From a virus, in the IMG/VR virus record IMGVR_UViG_3300034355_001172, positions 1 through 24,823 of that record: a stretch of DNA of 24,823 nt; one strand, given 5' to 3'. Positions 12,590 to 21,100 of the stretch are shown here, in pieces. The notes below the pieces were generated by a model, which made no database searches, had not been told where the DNA came from, and saw only the letters and a list, made by a program, of their open reading frames with translations. Both the position numbers and the translations under genes were made by a program. Positions within the stretch are counted from its first letter, which is position 1, and every line of letters begins with the position of its first letter.

Positions 12590-13186
12590 GTGTCTCAATT
12601 AAGCGCTCAAAGCATCAAGAAGCTGTGCCAACCGACCAAATGGTGCGGATTGATGAAGCAACAACCGATGATCGTCCCATTCGTGGGTGAGAAAACGGTG
12701 GTCAATGGCAAAAGTTATGGCCTGTCTGCCGCCAGTTATGACGTTCGCATTGCGCACGACGTCATACTTGGGCCCGCCCCGTCGTACGTTTTGCGTAATA
12801 TGTTACAATACAGCAAAGGCATGCCAGTGGCTGGCACCATAGAAGGGTGGCGCGACAATATGAAGGGCTACCCTCCAAATCACGCTCTGGCGCACACGAT
12901 TGAGGACTTTTACATTCCGCACAACGTCGTTGGATATGTGTGCGACAAGTCCACCTATGCCCGCATTTTCGTTTCAGCGTTCAACACTCTTTTCGACCCC
13001 GGATTCTGCGGTAACGCCACGCTGGAGCTCGTGAACCTAAGCGACAAGATCGTCAGCATCAAAGCCGGCGACCCTATTTGCCAATTCACGTTCCACTGGC
13101 TCGACCGCAAAACAGATAGGCCCTACAATGGCAAGTACCAGAACCAAACCAAAGCCGCACACCCCGCAAGGTTTGAAGGCGTCTGA
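12590..13186 (+). CDS. dcd: dCTP deaminase-like (DCD/dUTPase family) enzyme
   Basis: GTG 12590 is the start, set by a perfect AGGAGG six bases upstream. The 198-aa protein follows the DCD/DUT trimer fold: SAASYDVR (47-53), IPHNVVGYVCDKSTYAR (109-125), FDPGFCGNATLELVNL (135-150) and AGDPICQFTF (159-168). S121, R125 and E146 match the Ser, Arg and Glu used by E. coli dCTP deaminase, so deamination of dCTP to dUTP is likely. A dUTPase activity cannot be excluded. It would feed dTTP synthesis. DCD-like enzymes are also found in phages with altered bases, so a modified substrate is possible. The 3' end overlaps the GcrA-like gene by 59 bases. Confidence 0.85.
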   Translation: MSQLSAQSIKKLCQPTKWCGLMKQQPMIVPFVGEKTVVNGKSYGLSAASYDVRIAHDVILGPAPSYVLRNMLQYSKGMPVAGTIEGWRDNMKGYPPNHALAHTIEDFYIPHNVVGYVCDKSTYARIFVSAFNTLFDPGFCGNATLELVNLSDKIVSIKAGDPICQFTFHWLDRKTDRPYNGKYQNQTKAAHPARFEGV

Positions 13187-13610
13187 CTTCAAAGATAAGA
13201 TCCGCGACGACATTAATGCCGGCCGCACGTATGGCGAAATAGCCGACGAAATCGGCATAAGTCGCAGTTCTGTGGCCGGAATGGTGGGCCGACTCAAAGT
13301 ATTGGGCGAAATCACCTACACAAACCCGGCAAAGAGCATGGGCAAACGCTTGGCCCCTGCAAAACGCGTGACGGCGCTTAGACGTCCGCCAAAAGTGGTT
13401 GTGGACGTCAGTTCGATCACGCCACTGGAGGTGGACCTTTTGGATCTTGGACATCGTCAGTGTAGGTATCCTGTTCGCAGTCACGGATCAAGGCATTGGT
13501 TCTGTGGTTTGCCGACTGACGAGATGGCTTCGTATTGCTCAGCACACGACCACATCACGCGCGTTCCGTCTAAGATAAACATTAAAAAGACCGGCCATTA
13601 TAGGGGATGA
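13128..13610 (+). CDS. GcrA-like transcriptional regulator
   Basis: The 160-aa protein has an N-terminal helix-turn-helix (RTYGEIADEIGISRSSV, 33-49, then GMVGRL), a variable basic linker, and the GcrA C-terminal block LLDLGHRQCRYPV with FCG and YCSAH. C112, C126, C137 and H140 are in the conserved spacing. GcrA of Alphaproteobacteria binds sigma70-RNA polymerase and acts at promoters carrying N6-methyladenine in GANTC. A phage version would be expected to steer host or phage transcription. The start is uncertain: ATG 13128 has no strong ribosome binding site and overlaps dcd; TTG 13171 is the alternative. The stop overlaps the lipoprotein start. Confidence 0.85.
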   Translation: MASTRTKPKPHTPQGLKASDFKDKIRDDINAGRTYGEIADEIGISRSSVAGMVGRLKVLGEITYTNPAKSMGKRLAPAKRVTALRRPPKVVVDVSSITPLEVDLLDLGHRQCRYPVRSHGSRHWFCGLPTDEMASYCSAHDHITRVPSKINIKKTGHYRG

Positions 13611-13786
13611 CGGTGTACCGGGATCAAGAATGGTGGGTGTTGTTCACACAAGCTATGGCGATCATACTAGTGGTGACCGTCTTGGCGTCGTTGTTAACCG
13701 GTTGCAGCTACAAGCTAAATCGGGTCGAAGATGATGTGGTAGGTGGCTTGCCCGCATCGAAAAGCGAAAAGAGCGACCGCCGCTAA
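13607..13786 (+). CDS. Small lipoprotein (59 aa), o-spanin-like size
   Basis: ATG 13607 overlaps the GcrA-like stop (ATGA). The 59-aa product has a hydrophobic signal (residues 11-30) and a lipobox LLTGC with the lipidated Cys at 33, leaving a 27-residue hydrophilic mature part ending SEKSDRR. Signal peptidase II processing would place it on the outer membrane or inner-membrane face. Size and terminal position resemble outer-membrane spanin subunits (Rz1-like) of Gram-negative phages, but no matching inner spanin is seen beside it, and mature Pro enrichment is absent, so the lysis role is only possible. Confidence 0.7.
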   Translation: MTVYRDQEWWVLFTQAMAIILVVTVLASLLTGCSYKLNRVEDDVVGGLPASKSEKSDRR

Positions 13787-13800
13787 AACCAAGAACCTTA

Positions 13801-13835
13801 GCATCCTGACGACCTTTTCGTAGTCGTCGGGATGC
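13801..13835. terminator. Convergent (bidirectional) terminator hairpin
   Basis: GCATCCTGACGAC (13801-13813) and GTCGTCGGGATGC (13823-13835) form a 13-pair stem with a single U-G pair and a 9-base loop. It lies exactly between the last + strand gene (ends 13786) and the last - strand gene (ends 13837). The flank is moderately T-rich for - strand transcripts. It probably stops both opposing transcription units. Confidence 0.65.
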
Positions 13836-13836
13836 A

Positions 13837-14580
13837 TCATGACCAACTAATCACCACGTATCCAGTACCTCCGGTGCTGCCGCTCCCGGAGTTGCCAAAA
13901 ATAGGCCATCCCAAATAGTAGTAATAACCGCCCGCGCTGCCACCACCTGCGCCGCCAGCGCCGCATGACACATAGACGGACGAACCCACTGGAGGGCCAG
14001 AACCGCCAGAAATGGGATTAGTGAAAGTATAGGTGTTCTTACCACCGGGGCCACCCGCTCCACCCGAAATGCCGCCGTTGTAACCGCCACCGCCCGCACC
14101 GCCGGCAGGCGACCCGTCAGACCCAGCACCCGCTGAACCACCACCACCGGTGTTAGCGCCGCCGCCACCGCCCGGTGCGGAATACCCGGCCAGCCAAAAA
14201 TAGCTGGAATTGCCGCTACTGCCACTGCCACCGAACGTGTAAGACTGTTGGTTACCACCAGCGTCCGTGCCTCTGGCCGCGCCTCCGGCCCCGCCACCGC
14301 CAGCCCCTCGAACCACCACCGTCAAATTGCTGTATAAAACCACAGTCCAATTCTGGCTGCTGGAAATCGTGGTGCTGTTAGGCACGACCGGCGTGTTATA
14401 CCGCTTGGAGTAAAAGTCGGAGAATCGCAAATTAGTGGAAGAAAACAGCCCTGTAGCGGTGTTGTCTTGATACCAACGCACGCCGCGATATGACCCCATT
14501 TGATAAGGATTAGACACAACCGGCGAAAATTCAGCGCCGATTTGTTGCAACGTGATCGTGCCGCTACTAGGAAGCGTCAT
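13837..14580 (-). CDS. Glycine-rich tail fibre/adhesin
   Basis: The 247-aa protein has an N-terminal segment (MTLPSSGTITLQQIGAEFS) typical of phage tail adhesin-like proteins, then FSDFYSKRYN and a transition to a Gly-rich domain from about residue 90 to the end. That domain has runs such as GAGGGGAGGAARG and GGSGSSGNSSY, with aromatic residues spaced between them. Gly-rich domains of this kind form polyglycine-helix receptor-binding tips in phage adhesins such as the T2/S16 type, so a host-recognition role is likely. ATG 14580 shares a base with the stop of the S74 fibre before it (TAATG), which fits a fibre plus tip or alternative-adhesin pair. It is the last gene of the - strand block. Confidence 0.75.
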   Translation of the reverse strand: MTLPSSGTITLQQIGAEFSPVVSNPYQMGSYRGVRWYQDNTATGLFSSTNLRFSDFYSKRYNTPVVPNSTTISSSQNWTVVLYSNLTVVVRGAGGGGAGGAARGTDAGGNQQSYTFGGSGSSGNSSYFWLAGYSAPGGGGGANTGGGGSAGAGSDGSPAGGAGGGGYNGGISGGAGGPGGKNTYTFTNPISGGSGPPVGSSVYVSCGAGGAGGGSAGGYYYYLGWPIFGNSGSGSTGGTGYVVISWS

Positions 14581-15371
14581 TACTTGGCCTCCAGCGCCTC
14601 GACGCGCTCAGACAGTTCGTTGACGGCGTTGATCAGAACGGCCACAAGATTGGCGTAAGCCACATACATCGTTCCTTCTTCGTCCTCCGCCACAAGCTGG
14701 GGCAAGACCTTTTGAAGCTCTTGAGCAATGAGGCCAACGCCGGGCGAACCATCCTTTTTCATAGTATAGGTGACGCCGCGCAGCATTTTGTTTATCGTCA
14801 GGGCGTTTGGAATCGTTTCGACGTTTTCTTTGAGGCGTGCATCTGACGTGTTGAAAGCCGTGATGTTGCTGTTCGAAAAGAACTGTCCAGTAGCGTACAC
14901 GTTGCCACCCGACACCTGTAATTGGCCCGACCCAACGTTGAGACCATTAGACGGCAGGGCGAGAGCGCCGGTCATTGTGTCGCCGGTGCGCTTAACGAGG
15001 TTATTTGAACCCGCTTCGTACATGTTAGCGCCATCTGGCGAAAACACCGCGCCCTTGTACCCCGCCTGAATGGTGACCACCGCGCCAGAATAAGCAGTGG
15101 CATACACGTTGAGGTCGTTGGCGCTGTTATTGAACACCATCCACGTACCAGTGACGCCAGCCGTAGCAATCGATCGGGTAGCGCCTGAAGAATTAGACAC
15201 CACAATCATGGCGTTCTGAGCTTCGGAGGCGCTCATCGAATAGTTAGAAGACGCATTGAGACTGGCGTTGCCGCCCGCAGAGTTGTTTATGATGCCAAAA
15301 TTCGAATTGAGCGGCGAGTCCCAGTTAAGGCTGTTGTATGTCGGCTGGGCGAGGTTGGTCTTGGTCGTCAT
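14580..15371 (-). CDS. Tail fibre with S74 intramolecular chaperone domain
   Basis: The product is 263 aa. Residues 1-165 are Ser/Asn/Gly/Thr-rich beta-type fibre sequence. The C-terminal about 88 residues are a peptidase S74 intramolecular chaperone, beginning at TSDARLKENV with the nucleophile S176 and the helper K181, then PGVGLIAQELQKVLPQLV, and ending in a coiled-coil NELSERVEALEAK. In this family the C-terminal domain trimerises the fibre and then cuts itself off before the Ser. GAGG lies seven bases before the start on the - strand. It sits just before the Gly-rich adhesin and after the ejection-protein-like gene. Confidence 0.9.
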   Translation of the reverse strand: MTTKTNLAQPTYNSLNWDSPLNSNFGIINNSAGGNASLNASSNYSMSASEAQNAMIVVSNSSGATRSIATAGVTGTWMVFNNSANDLNVYATAYSGAVVTIQAGYKGAVFSPDGANMYEAGSNNLVKRTGDTMTGALALPSNGLNVGSGQLQVSGGNVYATGQFFSNSNITAFNTSDARLKENVETIPNALTINKMLRGVTYTMKKDGSPGVGLIAQELQKVLPQLVAEDEEGTMYVAYANLVAVLINAVNELSERVEALEAK

Positions 15372-15380
15372 ACTTTAGCC

Positions 15381-18179
15381 TCAAATGTGCTGATTGGCCA
15401 CGCGGAGCGCGCTCACCACCGTTTCATCGTCTTCGTTAAGGATCGGCTTGGTGTCCGACTGAATCTTTTTCTTCGAACGTTCGGCCGCTTTGATCATCAT
15501 GTCTGCCGTCATTTCGCGAGGACGCGGTGCGCCGCCGGTAGCGAAGCCTTGACGGTCTTCAGCCGAATTGATTAGGCCATAAGCCGGAACGCGGCGCAAG
15601 CTCTCTTTGATGCCCGCTTCGACCTCTTTTGGCTTGATCGGCATTTTCTTGAGCAAACGATGGGCGACGTCGGGATTGAGCAGCGCCTCGGTGACGAGGT
15701 CATTGACGTTTTGCAGACCTTCGTGACGAAGACCTTCAATGATGTGGTGAGCCACCGCGCTAGTCGTAGACAGGGCTCCGAGCACCGGGTGAGAGCTCAT
15801 CATCGCTAGACCGCCGCCGCCGACGATCACGTCGAAAAGCGACTTGAGGTCCACCTTTTTATCTTTGATGGACGGCAAAAGGTCCTGAGCCGTGGTTGAG
15901 CGGCCCGGCAAAGCGGTGGAGCGAACGGAGCGATTGGTGCGATGAAGGTCGGCCGCGATGCGCTGCATCGACGCCACCTCCTCAGGAGTGAACACCTCTT
16001 TTAGCGCCGACGCGTTGTTCTTCAAGAACGTTTGGAACGAGTCGGATTTGATCAAATTCACGCCCGTCGTGCCGGCCTCGGCGTTCGAAATGAACTTGTC
16101 GCGGATGAACTCGGCCACCGCCCGGCGCAAGCCGTTGCGAGCATCAGGGTTCGTGTTCGTCTTTTGCACCAAATCCCGGATCTGGCCAACGGGGTTGCGC
16201 TGACCAAAAATGGAGCCTACCGTCTTTTTGACGTCATCGGCGCTGGTGAGACCCATGATGCTGCGGACGGCCTTCGACTGCTGCTCCTCAAGGACTTTTT
16301 TCGTCGCTTCAGTCGCCGCCGCGACGCGCTCCGAGGCGTTCAGCGCCGTATCGAATTTGCCAGACAATTCCGGAAAAGCGCGCAGCGCATCTTCGTGACG
16401 CTTGCGCCAATTGGCGAACTTGGCCGGATCTAGGCCACCCTTGGCGTCGGTCGCCTCTCTGCGCAACGACGCTACGATGTAGTCGTGCATCGTGTCGATG
16501 GCTTCCTTGTCGGTGCCCGCCGCATTGCGAAAAGCAGTCGCAGCCTCAAAGCCTTTTGGCCCCGCTGGAAAGAATTTAGCGACCGCTGCGGCGTCTGGAG
16601 CCCTATATTGGCCCGCAAACCCCTCGGTGCGCAGGGCTTCTCCCACCGGGCCCCGTCCAAACTTTTGTTTATATTCGCCGTGCTTAGCCTTGGCCGCCGC
16701 CAGCGCCTCGTTCTCCACCGACGTATTAAGAACGTCCATGATTTTGCTTTTGATGGCCGTCAGGCGGCCCCAAGTCGGCGTTTCGCCGCGTTGACGCTTT
16801 TCGGCCGCCATTTCGGCGGTGACGTAAGTGTCAAATTCGCGAAGATCCTTGAACGACGCGTCGGGACCAAGAGTGGCCGCCTTTTCGAAAATGTCTCGTT
16901 CAGCGGAAGATAACGGCGCAGCAAGGGGGCCCTGCTTTGATACGGCTCGCGCCGACGCCGCGATGGGCGACGCGTTCACCGTCACGGTGCCAGTCGGATC
17001 GACCTCTTTGTACAAGTCTTCGCGCTCTTCGCGCATCGTCTTTTTGGCGTCTTCGAGCTTGGTGCGAAGAATCCGGCCGTAGTCCTCGGGCGTGCCTGCG
17101 CCGCCCAGCTTGCGAACCTCTTCTTCCGCCGCGCGCTCGGCCTCGGCCACATAACGGGCCGCGTTGGCGTCCAATTCCTCGTGACGCTCGCGAAGAAAGG
17201 TCGGCAGGTCGGTGATTTCGCCAGACGGGGCGACCTTGCTGAGCTCTTCGGCTCTTGCTGCCGCTTGTTCGCCCTTGCGCTCCAAAAAGCGCTCGGGGGA
17301 CAACGTCTCGGCGCGGCGCTGAGCCTGTCCGAGGCCGACGTCGCCGGTGAGCTCGAAAGTGGTGGGCTGCGAGCCGGGCACGATTTCGCGCGGCTTCGTC
17401 TCGATGGCCTCCATCGTAGCCAAGGGGCTCTCAACGCCCTCGCCCAAACGACGGGCGGCGGCGCGCTCTACGCCAGCAGCGGTGACGGGCTCCAAATATT
17501 CCATGCCGCGCTGCGCCAAAGTGGCGAGCGAACGGCCGCCAGCAAGACCAAGCGCGCCAAGACCACCGCCAACCATGCCGCCGGCAAGACCAGCAGTCGG
17601 CTTCCAGTGCTCGGGCACCATCTCCATGGCGATTTCCGACCCAGCGCCGCCAGCAGCGCCGAGACCCGTCAATTCGGCCATCGGAGCGACGCCTGCCGCG
17701 CGAGGGGCGAAAAGGGTCTCAGCTGCCTCGGCAAAGCGAGGGTAAAGGCCAGCTACTTTTGGTAACATGGTCTCAGCTGCAACGGCTGGAATCGCCGCGC
17801 CGGCCGCACCTTTGCCCATATGATAAAGGATGCGCTCGCCCTCAGTAGTGGGTTCAATCGGACGCGCGCCAATCGTCTCCATATACTTGCGGCCAAGAGC
17901 CCTGAGAGACTCCGAACCGCCAACAGGCATTTTTCCAATAGGGAGACCGGCCTTCCTAAGCGCCCAAGCCGTCACGTCAACCGGCATGCCGGCCAATTCG
18001 GCCGCTCCGACATAAGCGCCAGTGACCGGAGAGCCAAGCGTAGTCAGCAACGTGGGCTCGCGGGCCTCCGTGCCCTTTTCGAAAGCCTCTGCAAATGAGG
18101 GACCGGCACTAGTAGCAGCCTTTGCTTTAGGCTCATCCGTAGCCGTCTCAAAGGCCTCGAAAAAAGATTGGTCAACCAT
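15381..18179 (-). CDS. Large internal virion/ejection-like protein (932 aa)
   Basis: I do not recognise a named family. The N-terminus carries two copies of an F-x-E-A-F-E motif (SFFEAFETATDE and SFAEAFEKGTE, about residues 5-35). Gly/Ala-rich hydrophobic stretches at about 130-150 and 195-235 could span a membrane. Long charged helical regions follow (about 290-480 and 560-720). A further hydrophobic segment (DVIVGGGGLAMMSS, about 795-810) precedes the basic C-terminus. This mix of amphipathic helices and hydrophobic patches is typical of ejected internal proteins of short-tailed phages. The position after the muramidase-containing protein and before the fibres agrees. The start shares one base with the previous stop, with AGGA eight bases upstream. 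Confidence 0.7.
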   Translation of the reverse strand: MVDQSFFEAFETATDEPKAKAATSAGPSFAEAFEKGTEAREPTLLTTLGSPVTGAYVGAAELAGMPVDVTAWALRKAGLPIGKMPVGGSESLRALGRKYMETIGARPIEPTTEGERILYHMGKGAAGAAIPAVAAETMLPKVAGLYPRFAEAAETLFAPRAAGVAPMAELTGLGAAGGAGSEIAMEMVPEHWKPTAGLAGGMVGGGLGALGLAGGRSLATLAQRGMEYLEPVTAAGVERAAARRLGEGVESPLATMEAIETKPREIVPGSQPTTFELTGDVGLGQAQRRAETLSPERFLERKGEQAAARAEELSKVAPSGEITDLPTFLRERHEELDANAARYVAEAERAAEEEVRKLGGAGTPEDYGRILRTKLEDAKKTMREEREDLYKEVDPTGTVTVNASPIAASARAVSKQGPLAAPLSSAERDIFEKAATLGPDASFKDLREFDTYVTAEMAAEKRQRGETPTWGRLTAIKSKIMDVLNTSVENEALAAAKAKHGEYKQKFGRGPVGEALRTEGFAGQYRAPDAAAVAKFFPAGPKGFEAATAFRNAAGTDKEAIDTMHDYIVASLRREATDAKGGLDPAKFANWRKRHEDALRAFPELSGKFDTALNASERVAAATEATKKVLEEQQSKAVRSIMGLTSADDVKKTVGSIFGQRNPVGQIRDLVQKTNTNPDARNGLRRAVAEFIRDKFISNAEAGTTGVNLIKSDSFQTFLKNNASALKEVFTPEEVASMQRIAADLHRTNRSVRSTALPGRSTTAQDLLPSIKDKKVDLKSLFDVIVGGGGLAMMSSHPVLGALSTTSAVAHHIIEGLRHEGLQNVNDLVTEALLNPDVAHRLLKKMPIKPKEVEAGIKESLRRVPAYGLINSAEDRQGFATGGAPRPREMTADMMIKAAERSKKKIQSDTKPILNEDDETVVSALRVANQHI

Positions 18180-21100
18180 TATGGCATCCTGCGATGGGCG
18201 GAATAAGCCTCAGAGCGGCCGATGGGCTTCATGATGGGCTCATTGCCTTCGCCCCAACCACCGAACATGAACATGTCGCCGGCTTTGAGACCGCGCTGCG
18301 ACATGTGAGACGCCTGCGCCGCCGAAAGGTGAGACGGCACGACGTAAATCGCTCCCTCCGCCCAATCTTTGGCCGGCGGCAACGGCATGCCCTTGAAATT
18401 GCCCAACTGGCGCGACGCCGACTTGACGAAAGCGTCAAGCGGGTTGGCCTCGGACCAGCTCTGCCAAAACGACGTGGGCGACACCCACCCTTCCTTCTGA
18501 GCCTGCGCCCAATCCCGCGAAAACGCCAACTGTCGGTCTAGCGTGCCGACGGCCTCCGACACCATTTCGAAATTGGTGCGCGGCAGACGCTCCGGGGAAG
18601 GTACGCCCTGATCCGACAAGCGAGTGAATTCCTGCTGAGCAAAGCGAGGAGTCGCTGCCTTAAGCGTGTCAAGAACCGCATTAAGCGCATTTTTCTTCAC
18701 GAGCTCCAGAGCGGCTGGGTCACCTTGAGTGACCTTTTCGGCCAAATCCTGATACCCCATCGTTGAGGCCAAGGCGCTGAACGCCAAGCGCTGATCAGCG
18801 GTCGAACCGGACTCCGCGACTTTGAGCGCCTGAGCGATGTTCTTGTATCGCTGCAACGCCGTCTCGGTGGCCGGCATGCGCTCCATGAAATCGCCAAAGA
18901 ACTTCTTGTCGTTTTCGACGATGGCCGCGTTCTGAGGGCTAAGTTCCGAAATCTCGGCACCCGGCGGCAACGACGGGTCGATCATCATGCCGCCGCCACG
19001 AGGAGCAGCCGGAATCGCCGTGCTGATTTTGCCAGACTTGGGCTCCATTTCGACGCGAGCGGGACGACCCTCCGGAGGAGCCTGAGGCGTCGTAACCTCG
19101 GTCGGCGCAGCCACGCCACCTTCTGGTGGGATGAACTTGGTGCCGGTCGGGCTGACGCGCGGGGCGTACTTGCGGCCGACTTTGGCCTTAGCCTCTTCGA
19201 TGGCCGTCTCGGTCGGCACTTTGACGCCGGCCGCCGCCTCTTCTTCCATACGCTTGACGTCGGCCGCCGCTTCGCCAAAACCGGGGATCAAAGCGATTTC
19301 GCCACGATTGGTGAGGACTCGACCCTCTTTACGGATGCTAGACGCCGCCGTGCGGTATTGCTGCGCCGACGACAAAAGCGACTTTACGTACTCGGGATCT
19401 CCCGCCTGCCCCGCTGCAGCGGCGGCGTTTTCATAACGTTGCGCCGTGGCGTCGAGAATGTGCGGGTTGGACTGCGGGTCAACGTTAGCCCAAAAAGCGT
19501 TGTTCGGCGTCGACAACGGATCCGTGGCGACGACCGGAGCTTCGCCAACCGGAGCTGCCTCGGACGTTCTGGCGGCAGGCGGCCGCACGTCGATCGGAGC
19601 GCCGCCCGCAGGGGCACCGCCAGCCGGAGCCGTCGGCGCAGACGTGTAAGGAACCGCACCCGCGCCGCCAGACAGGGCCTTGGAAATGGCCGCCGCCGCG
19701 TCGAGCTTGCGCTTCATATCTTTTTCTTTTAAGGCAAGCTCTCGTTCGGCAACGTCCGCGCCGCGAGTACGGATGCCAAGCTCGCCTTTGCGAAGACCTA
19801 GCTCTTCGCCCATTTTTTCGCGTTCGAACTGCTGCTGCGCCATTTCGGCATACGCTTTCGCGCCGCCGCCAATGCCTTGCAAGATCGACGGGCCGAGGAA
19901 ACGGCTGCTAGATGACGCCATCGTGCCCAAACCGACGAGGGCCGGGATGATGAACTGCTCTGGATTTTGCGTGAACTTGTCGGACAGGCGCTCACCAAAA
20001 CCGCGCTCGTCGACGGTTGGCGTGGACGCCGACCATTTACGCGCGCCGGCCGGGAGGTTAGATAACACTTCGTCCACGTTACCAGATCCGAGACCGGCGC
20101 TGGAGCGTAGTTCTTCGTTGCGATTGGCCCAAGACTTGGCGTACTTACCGAAACGCTCCGGATTGGAGGCGACAAGATTGTTAAGAAACTTTTCGCGCGC
20201 CGCCATGTAAGCGTCCGGGTCGGTGCCAGCCACCTCAAGGAGCTGTTTAGCGCGGCGAGGCCCGGCCATCACGGCAGTGTCGTAAACCATGTCGCGAACA
20301 TTGGCCGGGAGCTGATCGGCTCCTACGCCCTTCCAGTATTCGTTCAGATAAATGTCGCGAGTCTGAGGCTCAGTAAGCTTGGTCACGTCGATGCCGGGAT
20401 GCGCCGCCTGATTAATGCCGCGCATAGACGGGCCTCGGCCGGCGTCATTGGGGTTAAGTCCACCTTCGAAGCGAAGAGTGCGCTTGTAGGCTTCCTCAAA
20501 ACCGCCACCGGGCGTCTGTTCAACATCCTCAGTCGTAGTCTCATCGACGTCTTCAGCGCCGGGGCGCACGCCCATGCCGCCAGCAGCACCGGGGCGCACG
20601 CCGGTCTTAACACGCGGGTCGGACAGCGACATTATGAACGGAGCCGCCGCCGAGCCAATGTCGAAAAGGGTCTTCGCAGCACCGGCAAGGCCGGCCGCCG
20701 TCTTGACGCCACTGCCGATTTTGCCGAGCGTGCTTTCGTCCTCTTCGTCTTCGTCGCGATTATACGAAAGAGAAGGGCCCTTGAGCATATCTAACGGGCG
20801 AACGCCAGAATACGGCACATACCCGCCGTCGGCCTCTTTTGGGACTGACTTTTTAGGAGCGCCCGTGATCGACTTGTAATCGCCATACAGCTCTTTGCCC
20901 GTTTGGTATAAACCAAGAGCGTTCGACAGCCCCGATTTCAACAGGTCGAACTTGGACGTCTGCTTTTCGGGAGCCGTGTATGACAGCGAGGGAGACGAAA
21001 GGGGCGACATCGGAGAAACGCCGCCCATCGGGACGTATCCCACCGCCGCTTCCCCATACGGAGAAGAGCCGCCTTCGGCGTAACCACCGCGCCAATAATC

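Noticed and set aside
12801-12809. Promoter-like TGTTACAAT
   Set aside because: It lies inside the dcd-like gene with no good -35 and no gene starting downstream in the right place.
19358-19732. Open frames on the + strand within the large virion genes
   Set aside because: They are Arg/Ser-rich mirror readings of the - strand coding frames with no start signals; the same applies to others between 14.7 and 23.9 kb.
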